Below, piece by piece: positions 15,121 to 24,200 of a DNA stretch of 24,243 nucleotides (its first letter is position 1; every line of letters begins with the position of its first letter). The position numbers were made by a program, and so were the translations under genes. The notes under the pieces were generated by a model. That model saw only the letters and a program-made list of their open reading frames with translations, had not been told where the DNA came from and did no database searches. Source of the DNA: UBA8337 sp965662725 (GTDB lineage Bacteria > Pseudomonadota > Alphaproteobacteria > RS24); the NCBI GenBank assembly GCA_965662725.1, contig CBFIIT010000027.1:1-24243 (forward strand), in the 5' to 3' direction.

Positions 15121-16184
15121 CAGCAAATAGAGCCAGAAAAAGTAACCGCCTCATCTTCGCGCTTGGCGATGCGCCCGATGGGGATAACGGTTTCACCTTG
15201 TGCTGCCAGCATCGCCATCACATCGGCCAGCCCGTCGGGCGAGACAATCAGCGTCATGCCAATACCGCAATTAAAAGTGCGCAGCATTTCCGCCTGTTCC
15301 ATATTGCCGGCATCTTGCAGCCATTGGAAAATCATCGGCATTTTCCAAGCGGTCAAATCAATATGCGCTTGCAACTCATCGGGCAGAACGCGAGGCAAAT
15401 TTTCTTGAAAACCGCCACCGGTAATATGCACCAAGCCCTTAATCGGGGCGTTGGCTTTCAGCGCATAAAGCACTGATTTCACATAAATGCGGGTCGGCGT
15501 CAGCAGCTCTTCAGCCAATGTCTTTTGGGCATGCGCCGGACTGGGCGCATCCCATTTCAGGCCTTCTTGTTCGACCAAGCGGCGCACCAGTGAAAAACCG
15601 TTTGAATGAATGCCGTCTGAGGCGAGGCCGAGAATAATATCGCCTTCGGCAATATCTTTGCGCGGCAAGACTTTTTGCCGTTCAACCGCTCCGACCGAAA
15701 AACCCGCCAAATCATAATCACCGGCCGCATACATGCCGGGCATTTCGGCTGTTTCCCCGCCGATAAGCGCGCAACCGGCTTGCCGACAACCTTCAGCGAT
15801 ACCGGCAATCACATCGGTCGCGGCATCGACATCCAGTTTGCCGGAAGCGAAATAATCGAGAAAGAAAAGCGGCTCTGCGCCTTGCACAATCAAGTCATTG
15901 ACGCACATGGCAACAAGGTCAATGCCGACTGTGTCGTGCTTACCGCTTTCAATGGCAATTTTCAGCTTGGTGCCGACGCCATCATTGGCGGCGACCAATA
16001 TCGGGTCTTTATAATTGCAGGCGGCGATATCAAACAGGCCACCAAAGCCACCAAGGTCGCTATCGGCCCCGCTGCGCGCTGTCGATTTCGCGAGAGGCGC
16101 AATCCGCTCCACCAATGAATTGCCGGCCGCAATATCAACGCCGGCATCGGCATAGGTTGCTGATTTTTTTGAACTGTCATCCAT
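15120..16184 (-). CDS. purM: Phosphoribosylformylglycinamidine cyclo-ligase (AIR synthetase)
   Basis: ATP-dependent ring closure of FGAM to AIR in purine synthesis. The 354-residue protein has the usual N-terminus (TYADAGVDIAAGNSLVERI), NDGVGTKLKIA, VNDLIVQGAEPLFFLDYFA, the GGETAEMPGMY signature and SDGIHSNGFSLVR. I chose the ATG at 16184 because the family begins there; the frame stays open 312 bases further upstream, but that part does not resemble PurM and crosses the start of the divergent gene. It forms an operon with purN. Confidence 0.96.
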   Translation of the reverse strand: MDDSSKKSATYADAGVDIAAGNSLVERIAPLAKSTARSGADSDLGGFGGLFDIAACNYKDPILVAANDGVGTKLKIAIESGKHDTVGIDLVAMCVNDLIVQGAEPLFFLDYFASGKLDVDAATDVIAGIAEGCRQAGCALIGGETAEMPGMYAAGDYDLAGFSVGAVERQKVLPRKDIAEGDIILGLASDGIHSNGFSLVRRLVEQEGLKWDAPSPAHAQKTLAEELLTPTRIYVKSVLYALKANAPIKGLVHITGGGFQENLPRVLPDELQAHIDLTAWKMPMIFQWLQDAGNMEQAEMLRTFNCGIGMTLIVSPDGLADVMAMLAAQGETVIPIGRIAKREDEAVTFSGSIC

Positions 16185-16219
16185 AGGTTTACTTCTATCG
16201 GATTCGCCTGAATTGCCAC

Positions 16220-16247
16220 AAAATAGCCTGCATGGCGGGTAAAGTAA
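16220..16247 (-). promoter_or_regulatory. Predicted purM promoter
   Basis: On the minus strand, TTACTT (16247-16242), a 16-base spacer and TATTTT (16225-16220), about 36 bases before the purM ATG. A small inverted repeat, CCTCT (16249-16253) with AGAGG (16260-16264), lies just upstream. The rest of the 123-base divergent gap shows no clear promoter for the plus-strand gene. Confidence 0.35.
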
Positions 16248-16307
16248 CCCTCTAATTGGAGAGGATATTTGATTGCGGGTCATTCGCGCCCGCGTTAGGT
16301 TGCGCGC

Positions 16308-17369
16308 ATGAGATTTATATTCAGCTTTATCATGATTTTGACGTTTGCCACATTGGCGCAAGCGGGCAGCGTGTTTGAAGTCGATCGCATTAAGGTAGAT
16401 GTATCGGCGCAATCCACGTCGGTTGCGCGCGCCACGGCACTCAGCCAAGGGCAGGCGCGGGCTTTGGATTTGGCGATGAAGCGGCTGGTGCGTCAAGAAG
16501 AATGGGATTTGCTGCCCGATATCCGCGCTTTGGATATTGAAAATCTGGTTGAGGGCTTGCGCATTAGCGATGAGAAAACCGGCCCGACCCGCTATCTCGC
16601 TACTTTGTCGGTGCAGTTCAAGCCGGGGCCATTGCGCGATTTACTGCGCAGTTATGGGGTTGCGGTCACCGAGGTGCAAAACCGTCCGGCCTTGCTGCTG
16701 CCGGTGTTGGAAGATTTGCAAGGCTTGCAGGCATGGGGCGAGCATTGGTGGCAGCAAAGCTGGCAGGATTACGATATCGATAATAATCCGGCGCCGCTCT
16801 TGCTGCCTTTGGGCGATTTGGAAGACAGCATGATTGCCAATGCCGAAGATATTTTGATTGGCGATCCGAGCAAGCTGCAGCAGTTAAATGCGCGCTATGG
16901 CACGGATACGGTAATTGTCGCGCATGCGCTGGCGGATGTTGAAGGGCAACTCGGCGTCACCGCATATATTTTTGGCGCCGAAGATAGCGATGTTATTGTC
17001 CGCACCTATAGAAGCGGCGGCGCGCATGATGAGATGGGTGGTGTGGCCATTCATGAGATTGCCTCGGCTTTGGCAGAGCGTTGGAAAATGGTGGCGGCTG
17101 TTGCTTCAGATGAGCGCGCGACCTTGCAAGTACGCGCCTCTTATAATGCGCTGAAAGACTGGAACCGACTGCTTGACCGGCTGAGCGAAGCCAAATTGGT
17201 GCGCGATGTAACGATTGTCGAATTGACCAAAGATTATGCCTATATAGATCTCGCCTATATTGGTTCGATTGCTCAGCTAGGTGGCAATTTGGGGCAAAGA
17301 GGCCTGATTTTGACCGAAAAAGAAAGCGGCTGGACCGTGGTAACGGAAGAATTTGTGGTGGCGCAATGA
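16308..17369 (+). CDS. DUF2066 family exported protein
   Basis: 353 residues. An N-terminal signal peptide (MRFIFSFIMILTFATLAQA, cleavage near residue 19) indicates export to the periplasm. The body matches the DUF2066 family in position and in its features: RATALSQGQARALDLAMKRLVR, an LLLPVLED segment and mixed alpha/beta character. No enzyme motif is seen. The function of the family is not known to me. The ATG has only a weak upstream AGG. The stop overlaps the start of the AI-2E permease (ATGA), so the two are cotranscribed. Position beside purM is common in alphaproteobacteria. Confidence 0.85.
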   Translation: MRFIFSFIMILTFATLAQAGSVFEVDRIKVDVSAQSTSVARATALSQGQARALDLAMKRLVRQEEWDLLPDIRALDIENLVEGLRISDEKTGPTRYLATLSVQFKPGPLRDLLRSYGVAVTEVQNRPALLLPVLEDLQGLQAWGEHWWQQSWQDYDIDNNPAPLLLPLGDLEDSMIANAEDILIGDPSKLQQLNARYGTDTVIVAHALADVEGQLGVTAYIFGAEDSDVIVRTYRSGGAHDEMGGVAIHEIASALAERWKMVAAVASDERATLQVRASYNALKDWNRLLDRLSEAKLVRDVTIVELTKDYAYIDLAYIGSIAQLGGNLGQRGLILTEKESGWTVVTEEFVVAQ

Positions 17370-18400
17370 TACATATTCGGCTCTCTCATTTATTCATTGT
17401 CGCGCTGGTCGGCACGTTTATTTATTTTCTGTCGGCCTTATCGACGATTATGCTGCCTTTTGTCTTGGGTTTCGCGCTGGCTTATTTCCTCGATCCGGTG
17501 GCTGACCGCCTTGAAGAGGCCGGTATTCGTCGAAGTCTGGCAACGCTAACGATTACTTTTGCCGTCGCATTTGTCATTATCGTCGGCCTGGCTTTTGGCC
17601 TTCCGGCGCTGGCTCAACAAGTCGCGCTGCTGATTTCCGCTTTACCCGGCTATATCGCTGAATTGCAGAGCTGGATGTTGTCTCAAAATATGGCACCGGG
17701 GCAAGCCGAGTTTATTGAGGCCATGGGCGATAGCCTGCTCGGCGGTTTGCAAGATACCGCTTCCAGTCTGGTGCTGTCGGGCTTGTCGATTATCAACTTG
17801 TTGGCGCTGATCTTCATCACCCCGATTGTGGCGGTTTATATGTTGAATGATTGGGACACGATGGTTGACCGTATTGACCATTTGCTGCCCGATGAGCAGG
17901 TTGAGATTATTCGCGATTTGGCGGCACAGATTGATGAGACGCTGGGCGGCTTTGCGCGCGGCCAAATGCTGGTCTGTCTGGCGCTTGGTTCAATCTATGC
18001 TATCGGTCTCTCAGCCGTCGGCCTGCAAAGCGGCGTGATTGTCGGCGTGATTGCCGGTCTCATCAGCTTTATTCCTTATGTCGGCTCGGCGGTCGGTATT
18101 GTTCTTGCCGGTGCGCTGGGGCTTGGCCAATTCGGTTTTGATTTTGTGCAACTGGGCTTGATTGCAGCGGTGTTTTTTATCGGACAATTTATCGAAGGCA
18201 ATATTTTGACGCCGCGTCTGGTTGGCGACCGCGTGAAACTGCATCCGGTTTGGATTATTTTTGCATTACTGGCCATGGGGTCATTGTTTGGATTTTTGGG
18301 GCTTTTGCTGGCCGTACCCATGGCGGCCATTCTCGGCGTATTGATACGCTATGCCGTGACCCTTTATGTGCGTGATTACGTTCATCGGGATGATGACTGA
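17366..18400 (+). CDS. AI-2E family transporter / PerM-like permease
   Basis: Inner-membrane protein of 344 residues with about eight spans: two near the N-terminus, one near residue 65, a long middle region, then a cluster from about residue 200 on. The family signature is in the C-terminal half: FIPYVGSAVG, FIGQFIEGNILTPRLVG followed by VKLHPVWIIFALL and GSLFGFLGLLLAVPMAA. Members are annotated as autoinducer-2 exporters or sodium/proton antiporters, but the substrate here is unknown. It overlaps DUF2066 by 4 bases and hda by 8. Confidence 0.93.
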   Translation: MIHIRLSHLFIVALVGTFIYFLSALSTIMLPFVLGFALAYFLDPVADRLEEAGIRRSLATLTITFAVAFVIIVGLAFGLPALAQQVALLISALPGYIAELQSWMLSQNMAPGQAEFIEAMGDSLLGGLQDTASSLVLSGLSIINLLALIFITPIVAVYMLNDWDTMVDRIDHLLPDEQVEIIRDLAAQIDETLGGFARGQMLVCLALGSIYAIGLSAVGLQSGVIVGVIAGLISFIPYVGSAVGIVLAGALGLGQFGFDFVQLGLIAAVFFIGQFIEGNILTPRLVGDRVKLHPVWIIFALLAMGSLFGFLGLLLAVPMAAILGVLIRYAVTLYVRDYVHRDDD

Positions 18401-19181
18401 GCAGCTTATTCTTGACCTGCCACAACGCGAGGCGCTTGAGCGCGAGGCGTTTTTGGTGACNNNNNNNNNNNNNNNNNNNNNNNNNNNNNNNNNNNNNNNN
18501 NNNNNNNNNNNNNNNNNNNNNNNNNNNNNNNNNNNNNNNNNNNNNNNNNNNNNNNNNNNNGACAGCAATCGCGAAGCAGTGCGACTGGTTGATGGCTTTG
18601 AAAATTGGCAGACGCCAATACAATGGATTTATGGCCCAAGCGGCAGTGGCAAAAGCCATTTGGCAGCAGTGCTGGCGGCGCAATGCAAAGCGCGCTTTCT
18701 TTCGGTGAATGACGATATTGCCGCCGCGCTGGCGCGGTTGGTCAGCCATGAAGAAATCTGTGATGTGGTAATTATTGACCGCTTCGATGCGCTGGCGGCG
18801 GCGCAAGATGAGGCCTTGTTTCATTTGTTCAATCATAGCCTGAATGGTGGCGCAAAATTGCTGCTGCTTTCTGAATTGCCACCGGCGCAAATCGAGATTG
18901 GCTTGCCCGATTTGACGTCGCGCATGAAAGCGGTTCCGGCAGTCGCTTTGGGTGCGCCGGATGATGCTTTATTGCGCGGGTTGGTGGCCAAATTATTTGC
19001 CGATAGACAGGTGGATGTTGATGCGCGGGTTTTGGATTATCTGCTGCCGCGGGTTGAGCGCGCTTATGCGGCGATTGCTGATTTGGTGGCAGATATTGAC
19101 CGGCAGGCATTGGCACAAAAGCGGCGGATTACCGTGCCACTTGTTGCAGAAATCATGGAACGTCATATAAGTGACATATGA
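18393..19181 (+). CDS. hda: Hda-like regulator of DnaA (interrupted by an assembly gap)
   Basis: DnaA-related AAA+ protein that, bound to the sliding clamp, stimulates ATP hydrolysis by DnaA and limits re-initiation. The N-terminus carries a clamp-binding-like peptide QLILDL, then REALEREAFLV, a familiar Hda opening. A run of 100 N interrupts the gene; afterwards it continues DSNREAVRLVDGF, Walker A GPSGSGKSHL, Walker B-like VVIIDRFDAL and a helical C-terminus. The frame is the same on both sides if the N-run is taken literally. ATG at 18393 is preferred, with 18390 as the alternative; both overlap the permease stop. True length is probably about 230 residues rather than the nominal 262. Confidence 0.88.
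   Translation: MTEQLILDLPQREALEREAFLVXXXXXXXXXXXXXXXXXXXXXXXXXXXXXXXXXXDSNREAVRLVDGFENWQTPIQWIYGPSGSGKSHLAAVLAAQCKARFLSVNDDIAAALARLVSHEEICDVVIIDRFDALAAAQDEALFHLFNHSLNGGAKLLLLSELPPAQIEIGLPDLTSRMKAVPAVALGAPDDALLRGLVAKLFADRQVDVDARVLDYLLPRVERAYAAIADLVADIDRQALAQKRRITVPLVAEIMERHISDI
18461..18560. other. Assembly gap of exactly 100 N inside hda
   Basis: One hundred consecutive N. The round number suggests a placeholder for a gap of unknown size. The coding sequence on the left ends FLV plus two bases (AC), and on the right it resumes DSN in frame. Hda proteins normally have only a residue or two between those points, so very few bases are likely missing. Confidence 0.98.
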
Positions 19182-19226
19182 GCGGTCGATTTAGTCGTTT
19201 GGTGAAGCAATCGGCAAGGATGATTT

Positions 19227-21404
19227 ATGAGTAAAAAGAATAAAGTTCTGAAAAAGCGCAATCAGGGCGTGTTACCGGAAAGCCGTTTTGGGTTTTCGGT
19301 GCAAGAGCGTTTTATCAATCGCGAAGTGTCTTGGTTGGCCTTTAATGAGCGTGTTCTTGAAGAGGCCAGCAATGCCAAGCATCCGGTGATGGAGCGGCTG
19401 CGCTTTTTGTCGATTTCGGCCAGTAATTTGGACGAGTTTTTCATGGTTCGCGTGGCCGGTCTGGTCGGGCAATCAAAGGCCGGTGTTGAAGTGCCGAGCC
19501 AAGATGGACTGACGCCGGAGCAGCAATTGGAGGCGATTTTGCAGCGCGCCGATGCGCTGATGAGCCGCCAGCAGGAAACCTATGGTCAGCTTTTGAACGA
19601 TATGCGTGAGGCGGATATTTATGTTCGCAATTCCGATGAATTGACCGATAGCCAGCTAGATTGGTTGGAAGATTATTTCCTCGACCAAGTATTGCCGGTG
19701 CTGACGCCTTTGGCGATTGATCCGGCGCATCCATTTCCGTTTATTCCGAATTTGGGCCTTGCCTTGGTGTTGCAATTGCAACGCTATGATGACGGCAATC
19801 GGATGAATGCCTTATTGCTGGTGCCGCAGCAAGTTGACCGTTTCATTCGCTTACCTGCCGAAGACGACAATAAGCAAATCAATTTCGTCCGCTTGGAAAC
19901 GCTAATCTCGACCTTTGTTGAGCGCACTTTCCCCGGTTATGAAGTGCTGGGGCAGGGCATGTTCCGCGTTATTCGTGACAGCGATATTGAAGTGGAAGAA
20001 GAGGCCGAAGACTTGGTGCAGCTTTTTGAAAGCGCGTTGAAACGGCGGCGGCGCGGTTCGGTTATTCGCTTGAAGCTGGACGCGGATATGCCTGAGAGCT
20101 TGCAAAAGTTGGTGCAAAAACAGCTGAAAGTAGATAAGCGCGGCATCATTGCGGTTGACGGTATTGTCGGCCTGTCGCAAACCGCTGAGCTGTATTCGCC
20201 GGCTTCATCTGAATATAAATTTACCCCGTTTACGGCGCGCTTTCCGGAGCGTATTCGCGAACATGGCGGCGATTGTTTTTCAGCCATTGGGGCTAAAGAT
20301 ATTCTGGTGCATCATCCCTATGAGAGTTTTGATGTGGTGGTGCAGTTTTTGCGACAAGCCGCGGCTGACCCCGATGTGTTGGCGATTAAGCAAACCTTGT
20401 ATCGGACAACCGATGACAGCCCGATTGTAAAAGCGCTAATTGAAGCGGCCGAGGCCGGTAAATCCGTCACCGCTTTGGTTGAGTTAAAGGCGCGGTTTGA
20501 TGAGGCGGCGAATATTCGCTTGGCTCGTGATATGGAACGCGCCGGTGTGCAAGTGGTGTTCGGCTTCATGCAGTTGAAGACCCATGCCAAAGTCAGCCTT
20601 GTCGTGCGGCGGGAAACCGAAGGCTTGCGCACTTATGTGCATTTGGGTACCGGAAATTATCATCCGCAAAATGCGAAAATTTATACCGACTTGTCGCTAT
20701 TTACCTGTGACCCGGAAATTGCTTCCGATGCCTCGCAGGTTTTCAACTTCTTTACCGGTTATGCCGAACCGAAGAATTTGAAAAAACTGGCCATGTCGCC
20801 ATTGAATTTGCGCGATACGCTTATGGTGCATATTGAGCAGGAAATCGAACACGCCAAAGCCGGCCAGCCGGCGGCTATTTGGGCGAAGATGAATTCATTG
20901 GTCGACCCGTTTGTTATTGATGCGTTGTATGAAGCGTCGCAAGCCGGTGTGCAAATTGATTTGGTCATTCGTGGCATTTGTTGTCTGCGCGCCGGTATTG
21001 AAGGGCTGTCGGAAAACATTCGCGTGAAAAGCATTATCGGGCGTTTTCTTGAACATTCGCGCATTGTTTGCTTTGGCAATGGCGCCGGTCTGCCATCGAC
21101 TGAAGCGAAAGTGTTTATTTCATCGGCTGACTGGATGCCGCGCAATCTCAATCGGCGAGTGGAAATTTTGACACCGGTTTTGAACGCTACCGTGCACCAG
21201 CAAGTGCTTGACCAAATCATGCTGACCAATTTGACGGATAATGAGCAAAGCTGGCTGATGCAGCCAAATGGCGATTATCTGCGCGTGGAGGCCGACAACC
21301 CTGTAACGGCAGTCAATGCGCATAATTATTTTATGACCAATCCAAGTCTTTCCGGTCGCGGCAAAGCACTGCATAAAAAGAACAAGCATAAGGATACCGG
21401 TTAA
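19227..21404 (+). CDS. ppk: Polyphosphate kinase 1
   Basis: Makes polyphosphate from ATP reversibly. The 725-residue protein has the four PPK1 domains: N-terminal (about 25-130; REVSWLAFNERVLEEA, SISASNLDEFFMVRVAGL), head (about 140-340), and the two C-terminal catalytic domains. The autophosphorylated His is His453 (LKTHAKVSLV), and the second active-site His is His610 (FLEHSRI); both are offset by 18 from the Escherichia coli positions, as expected. Shine-Dalgarno AAGGA at 19216-19220. It begins 45 bases after hda and overlaps ppx by one base (TAATG). The C-terminal lysine-rich end (KALHKKNKHK) is a small extension. Confidence 0.98.
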   Translation: MSKKNKVLKKRNQGVLPESRFGFSVQERFINREVSWLAFNERVLEEASNAKHPVMERLRFLSISASNLDEFFMVRVAGLVGQSKAGVEVPSQDGLTPEQQLEAILQRADALMSRQQETYGQLLNDMREADIYVRNSDELTDSQLDWLEDYFLDQVLPVLTPLAIDPAHPFPFIPNLGLALVLQLQRYDDGNRMNALLLVPQQVDRFIRLPAEDDNKQINFVRLETLISTFVERTFPGYEVLGQGMFRVIRDSDIEVEEEAEDLVQLFESALKRRRRGSVIRLKLDADMPESLQKLVQKQLKVDKRGIIAVDGIVGLSQTAELYSPASSEYKFTPFTARFPERIREHGGDCFSAIGAKDILVHHPYESFDVVVQFLRQAAADPDVLAIKQTLYRTTDDSPIVKALIEAAEAGKSVTALVELKARFDEAANIRLARDMERAGVQVVFGFMQLKTHAKVSLVVRRETEGLRTYVHLGTGNYHPQNAKIYTDLSLFTCDPEIASDASQVFNFFTGYAEPKNLKKLAMSPLNLRDTLMVHIEQEIEHAKAGQPAAIWAKMNSLVDPFVIDALYEASQAGVQIDLVIRGICCLRAGIEGLSENIRVKSIIGRFLEHSRIVCFGNGAGLPSTEAKVFISSADWMPRNLNRRVEILTPVLNATVHQQVLDQIMLTNLTDNEQSWLMQPNGDYLRVEADNPVTAVNAHNYFMTNPSLSGRGKALHKKNKHKDTG

Positions 21405-22975
21405 TGCAAAAACCGACGACCGAGCAATTCGCTACCGCGCTAAGCAAGCTGGGACGCTTGCCGCCTGATGCGCCTCAAGGTGTGCTCGATATCGGTTCAA
21501 ACTCAGTGCGCTTGGTCGGCTTTAGCGGCTCAGCCCGCACACCATTGCCGATTTATAATGAGCGCGCTTTTGTGCGGCTTGGCGCGTCTGTTTCGGCCAG
21601 TGGCAAGATTGAAGGCGATTATTACGCTTTGGCGCTGGATACGTTTCGCCGCTTTCGCCGTATTGCCGACCAGCTTGGGATTGAGAAGCTGGCGGCTTTC
21701 GCCACCGCAGCGGTGCGCGACGCCGAAAACCGTGATGAATTTTTGGCCGATGCAGAAAAAGTCCTTGGCCATTCCATTCGTGTGTTGACTGGCGAAGAGG
21801 AGGCAACACTGTCTGCTGATGGTGTGATGCTGGGTATTCCGGGGGCGGAAGGCATTGTCGCTGATTTGGGCGGCGGTAGCCTTGAGTTGGCTTATGTATC
21901 GGATAATGAAGCGCATGACTGGGCCAGCTTGCCGCTTGGTGTGCTGGCGTTGAAAACGGCAGGCGACAATAAGCCGAAAGCGATGCAGAAAATCGCCCGT
22001 CGCGCATTGCAAGAATTGCCATGGTTGCAGAAGGCTCGCGGTAAGCCGCTTTATATTGTTGGGGGCACATGGCGTGCTTTGGCCAAATTGCATATGGCGC
22101 ATAGCAATTATCCGCTGGAAGTGCTGCATCAGTATGAGGCGGCACCGAATGATATGGACGGGTTTTTCGGCTTTATGTCGAAGGGTGGACGTAAGGCGAG
22201 AAGGTTGCTGGCGCAAGCATCAAGCAATCGCCGCGAAGCTCTGCCGGCAGCATCATTGGTGTTGCAGAATTTAATGCAAATCGTTAAGCCCTCGCGGCTG
22301 ATTGTGTCGGCCAATGCGGTGCGCGAAGGGGTGCTGTATCAGGAATTGAAAAGCAAATATCGCCGCCTAGACCCGCTGCTTATGGCGTGCGAGGAAATGG
22401 CGGCGCGTATGTGCAAGTCAGAGCCGTATAGCCATGAATTGGCTATGTGGACGCGGCAGCTTTATCGGCATGCATCACCGAAAAACTTCAGCCAAGAGGC
22501 AATTGACCGTTTGCGACAGGCCGGTTGTCTGATTTCCGACTTGGCATGGGCCAGCCATCCAAGTTTTCGGGCCAGTGCGGTGCGCGATACGGTGTTAACA
22601 GCGCCGTTTACCGGCATAACCCACGCGGAGCGGGTGTTTTTGGCACATGCGCTGTCTTACCGACATGAAATGCAAGATGCAGGGGCCGGTTTCGGTAAGT
22701 TTAATTTGGCGGGCCGCGATGAGCGATTGGCGCAGGCTTTGGGCTTAAGCCTGCGATTGGCGCATTCGCTGTCGGCTTCGCTGCCCGGTGTGTTGATGAA
22801 AACGAAATTAAAAGTCGGTCACGATAAGTTGCGATTGATTATTGATCCGTCGATAAGCGATTTGGCTGCACCGATTATTGAGAAGCGACTAAAGGCAGTC
22901 GCCTCGGCACTGGCGCTTGAGCCGGTGATAAAAGTCAAAAACCCAATGGATGAAAAAGATAGCGCGGATGACTAG
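21404..22975 (+). CDS. ppx: Exopolyphosphatase (Ppx/GppA family)
   Basis: Releases phosphate from the ends of polyphosphate (some members also act on pppGpp). The 523-residue protein has actin-like ATPase motifs: VLDIGSNSVRLVGF at residues 27-40, the Glu-rich catalytic loop TGEEEA (129-134), and ADLGGGSLEL (153-162). A C-terminal HD-type helical region follows (SHELAMWTRQLYRHASP, AHALSYRHEM). It starts within the ppk stop codon, so synthesis and breakdown enzymes are translationally linked. Its stop overlaps that of rnd on the other strand. I favour Ppx over GppA because of the pairing with ppk. Confidence 0.94.
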   Translation: MQKPTTEQFATALSKLGRLPPDAPQGVLDIGSNSVRLVGFSGSARTPLPIYNERAFVRLGASVSASGKIEGDYYALALDTFRRFRRIADQLGIEKLAAFATAAVRDAENRDEFLADAEKVLGHSIRVLTGEEEATLSADGVMLGIPGAEGIVADLGGGSLELAYVSDNEAHDWASLPLGVLALKTAGDNKPKAMQKIARRALQELPWLQKARGKPLYIVGGTWRALAKLHMAHSNYPLEVLHQYEAAPNDMDGFFGFMSKGGRKARRLLAQASSNRREALPAASLVLQNLMQIVKPSRLIVSANAVREGVLYQELKSKYRRLDPLLMACEEMAARMCKSEPYSHELAMWTRQLYRHASPKNFSQEAIDRLRQAGCLISDLAWASHPSFRASAVRDTVLTAPFTGITHAERVFLAHALSYRHEMQDAGAGFGKFNLAGRDERLAQALGLSLRLAHSLSASLPGVLMKTKLKVGHDKLRLIIDPSISDLAAPIIEKRLKAVASALALEPVIKVKNPMDEKDSADD

Positions 22976-24123
22976 TCGCGCTGTACCAGCACAACAGCAT
23001 CATTCTCAGAAGCCAAAGCCAGCTTTCCGGCCTTCATGGCCAGCGCATGCTCACCGAAAATCTCACGCCGCCAGCCATTAAGCGCCGGCACATCCGGTGC
23101 CTCGTCGCTGGCAATGCGTTCCAAATCGCTGACGCTGGCCAGTAATTTCGGGGCAACACCGGTTTCTTCGCTACGTTGCTTTAACAGCACTTTCAACAAA
23201 TCAACCAAAGGCCCGATGCCCGGGCGATTGACCGCAGGGCGCGGCAAATCGGGTAGCTCTTCTTTGGTTATTTTCAAGCCCTCTGCCACCGCCGCCAAAA
23301 GCGGATCGGCATGGCGCGAGCCTTCATAACCTTTCGGCACGGCGCGCAAACGGGTCAGGCCACGTTTATCCTTCGGGCCTTGCAAGGCCAGTTCGCGTAT
23401 GGCGTCATCTTTCAAAATCCGATTGCGCGGCACATTGCGTGCCTGCGCTTCGGTTTCGCGCCATGCCGCCACCTTCATCAGCACGCCGATAACATGCGGG
23501 CGGCGGTCTTGCATTTTTAAACGCTTCCACGCGTTTTCGGGCTTTTGCGCATAGATTTCCGGATTGGACAGCAGCGTGCTTTCTTCAGCCAGCCATGCTT
23601 CGCGACCGTTTTCCTTCAATTCGCGCTCCAAATGCTCAAAGGCATCGCGCAAATGGGTGACGTCAGCCAGCGCATAAGTCAGTTGATTGTCGCTGAGCGG
23701 TCGCTGGCTCCAATCGGTGAACCGGCTGCCTTTGTCAATTTTGCCGCCGGTGGTTCGCTTAATCAGGTTTTCATAACCGACCGCATCACCAAAGCCACAA
23801 ACCATAGCGGCGATTTGCGTGTCAAAAAGCGGTGCCGGAATGATTTTGGCGAGATGATAGAAAATCTCAACATCTTGACGGCAGCCATGCATTACTTTCA
23901 GCACGTTTTCATTAACCATCAGCTCATAAAATGGTTGTAAATCAATGCCGTCAGCCAGCGGGTCAATCATCGCTTCTATGCCGTCACCGGCGGTTTGGAT
24001 AAGGCATAATTGCGGCCAGAAAGTTTTCTCGCGCAAAAATTCAGTGTCGACGGTGATGTAGCGTTGGGTTGCAAGCTTTTCGCACAGCGTCTGCAGCGCG
24101 TCATTTGTGGTAATCAGATCCAT
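22972..24123 (-). CDS. rnd: Ribonuclease D
   Basis: 3'-5' exoribonuclease that trims tRNA and other stable RNA precursors. The 383-residue protein has the DEDDy catalytic residues Asp26 and Glu28 (VDTEFLRE), Asp84 (HGCRQDVEIF), and Tyr150 with Asp154 (YALADVTHL). An HRDC domain follows at about 205-290. Length is normal for RNase D. The ATG at 24123 has no Shine-Dalgarno. A TATAAA six bases upstream hints at a leaderless message. It is convergent with ppx and their stop codons overlap. Confidence 0.96.
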   Translation of the reverse strand: MDLITTNDALQTLCEKLATQRYITVDTEFLREKTFWPQLCLIQTAGDGIEAMIDPLADGIDLQPFYELMVNENVLKVMHGCRQDVEIFYHLAKIIPAPLFDTQIAAMVCGFGDAVGYENLIKRTTGGKIDKGSRFTDWSQRPLSDNQLTYALADVTHLRDAFEHLERELKENGREAWLAEESTLLSNPEIYAQKPENAWKRLKMQDRRPHVIGVLMKVAAWRETEAQARNVPRNRILKDDAIRELALQGPKDKRGLTRLRAVPKGYEGSRHADPLLAAVAEGLKITKEELPDLPRPAVNRPGIGPLVDLLKVLLKQRSEETGVAPKLLASVSDLERIASDEAPDVPALNGWRREIFGEHALAMKAGKLALASENDAVVLVQRD

Positions 24124-24129
24124 GGCCGC

Positions 24130-24158
24130 TTTATACGCGAGGCTTGCTTGTTTGTCGC
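24130..24158 (-). promoter_or_regulatory. Candidate rnd promoter giving a leaderless transcript
   Basis: On the minus strand, GCGACA followed by a 17-base spacer and TATAAA, which ends six bases before the rnd ATG. Transcription would start at or next to the ATG. The -35 matches only four of six consensus positions. Confidence 0.35.
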
Positions 24159-24171
24159 GCGGAAACGTATC

Positions 24172-24200
24172 TTGACAAATTGTCTGAAGCGTTGTGTTTA
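24172..24200 (+). promoter_or_regulatory. Candidate plus-strand promoter with palindrome
   Basis: CTTGACA (-35 TTGACA at 24172-24177), 17 bases and TGTTTA (24195-24200). The -35 overlaps the inverted repeat GACAA-A-TTGTC at 24174-24184. A short hairpin GCCGC-TTT-GCGGC lies at 24213-24225, and an ATG stands at 24228, but only five codons are visible before the window ends, so I do not call a gene. Confidence 0.35.

Noticed and set aside
16185..16496. In-frame 104-residue N-terminal extension of PurM
   Set aside because: It does not resemble PurM and would run across the intergenic region and into the start of the divergent DUF2066 gene.
18461..18560. Possible insertion or intervening element in hda
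   Set aside because: The run is exactly 100 N and flanked by matching Hda sequence, so it is an assembly placeholder.
21522..22216. Two long minus-strand frames opposite ppx
   Set aside because: Ppx on the plus strand has all family motifs; the opposite frames look like translated complements, rich in His, Gln and Arg.
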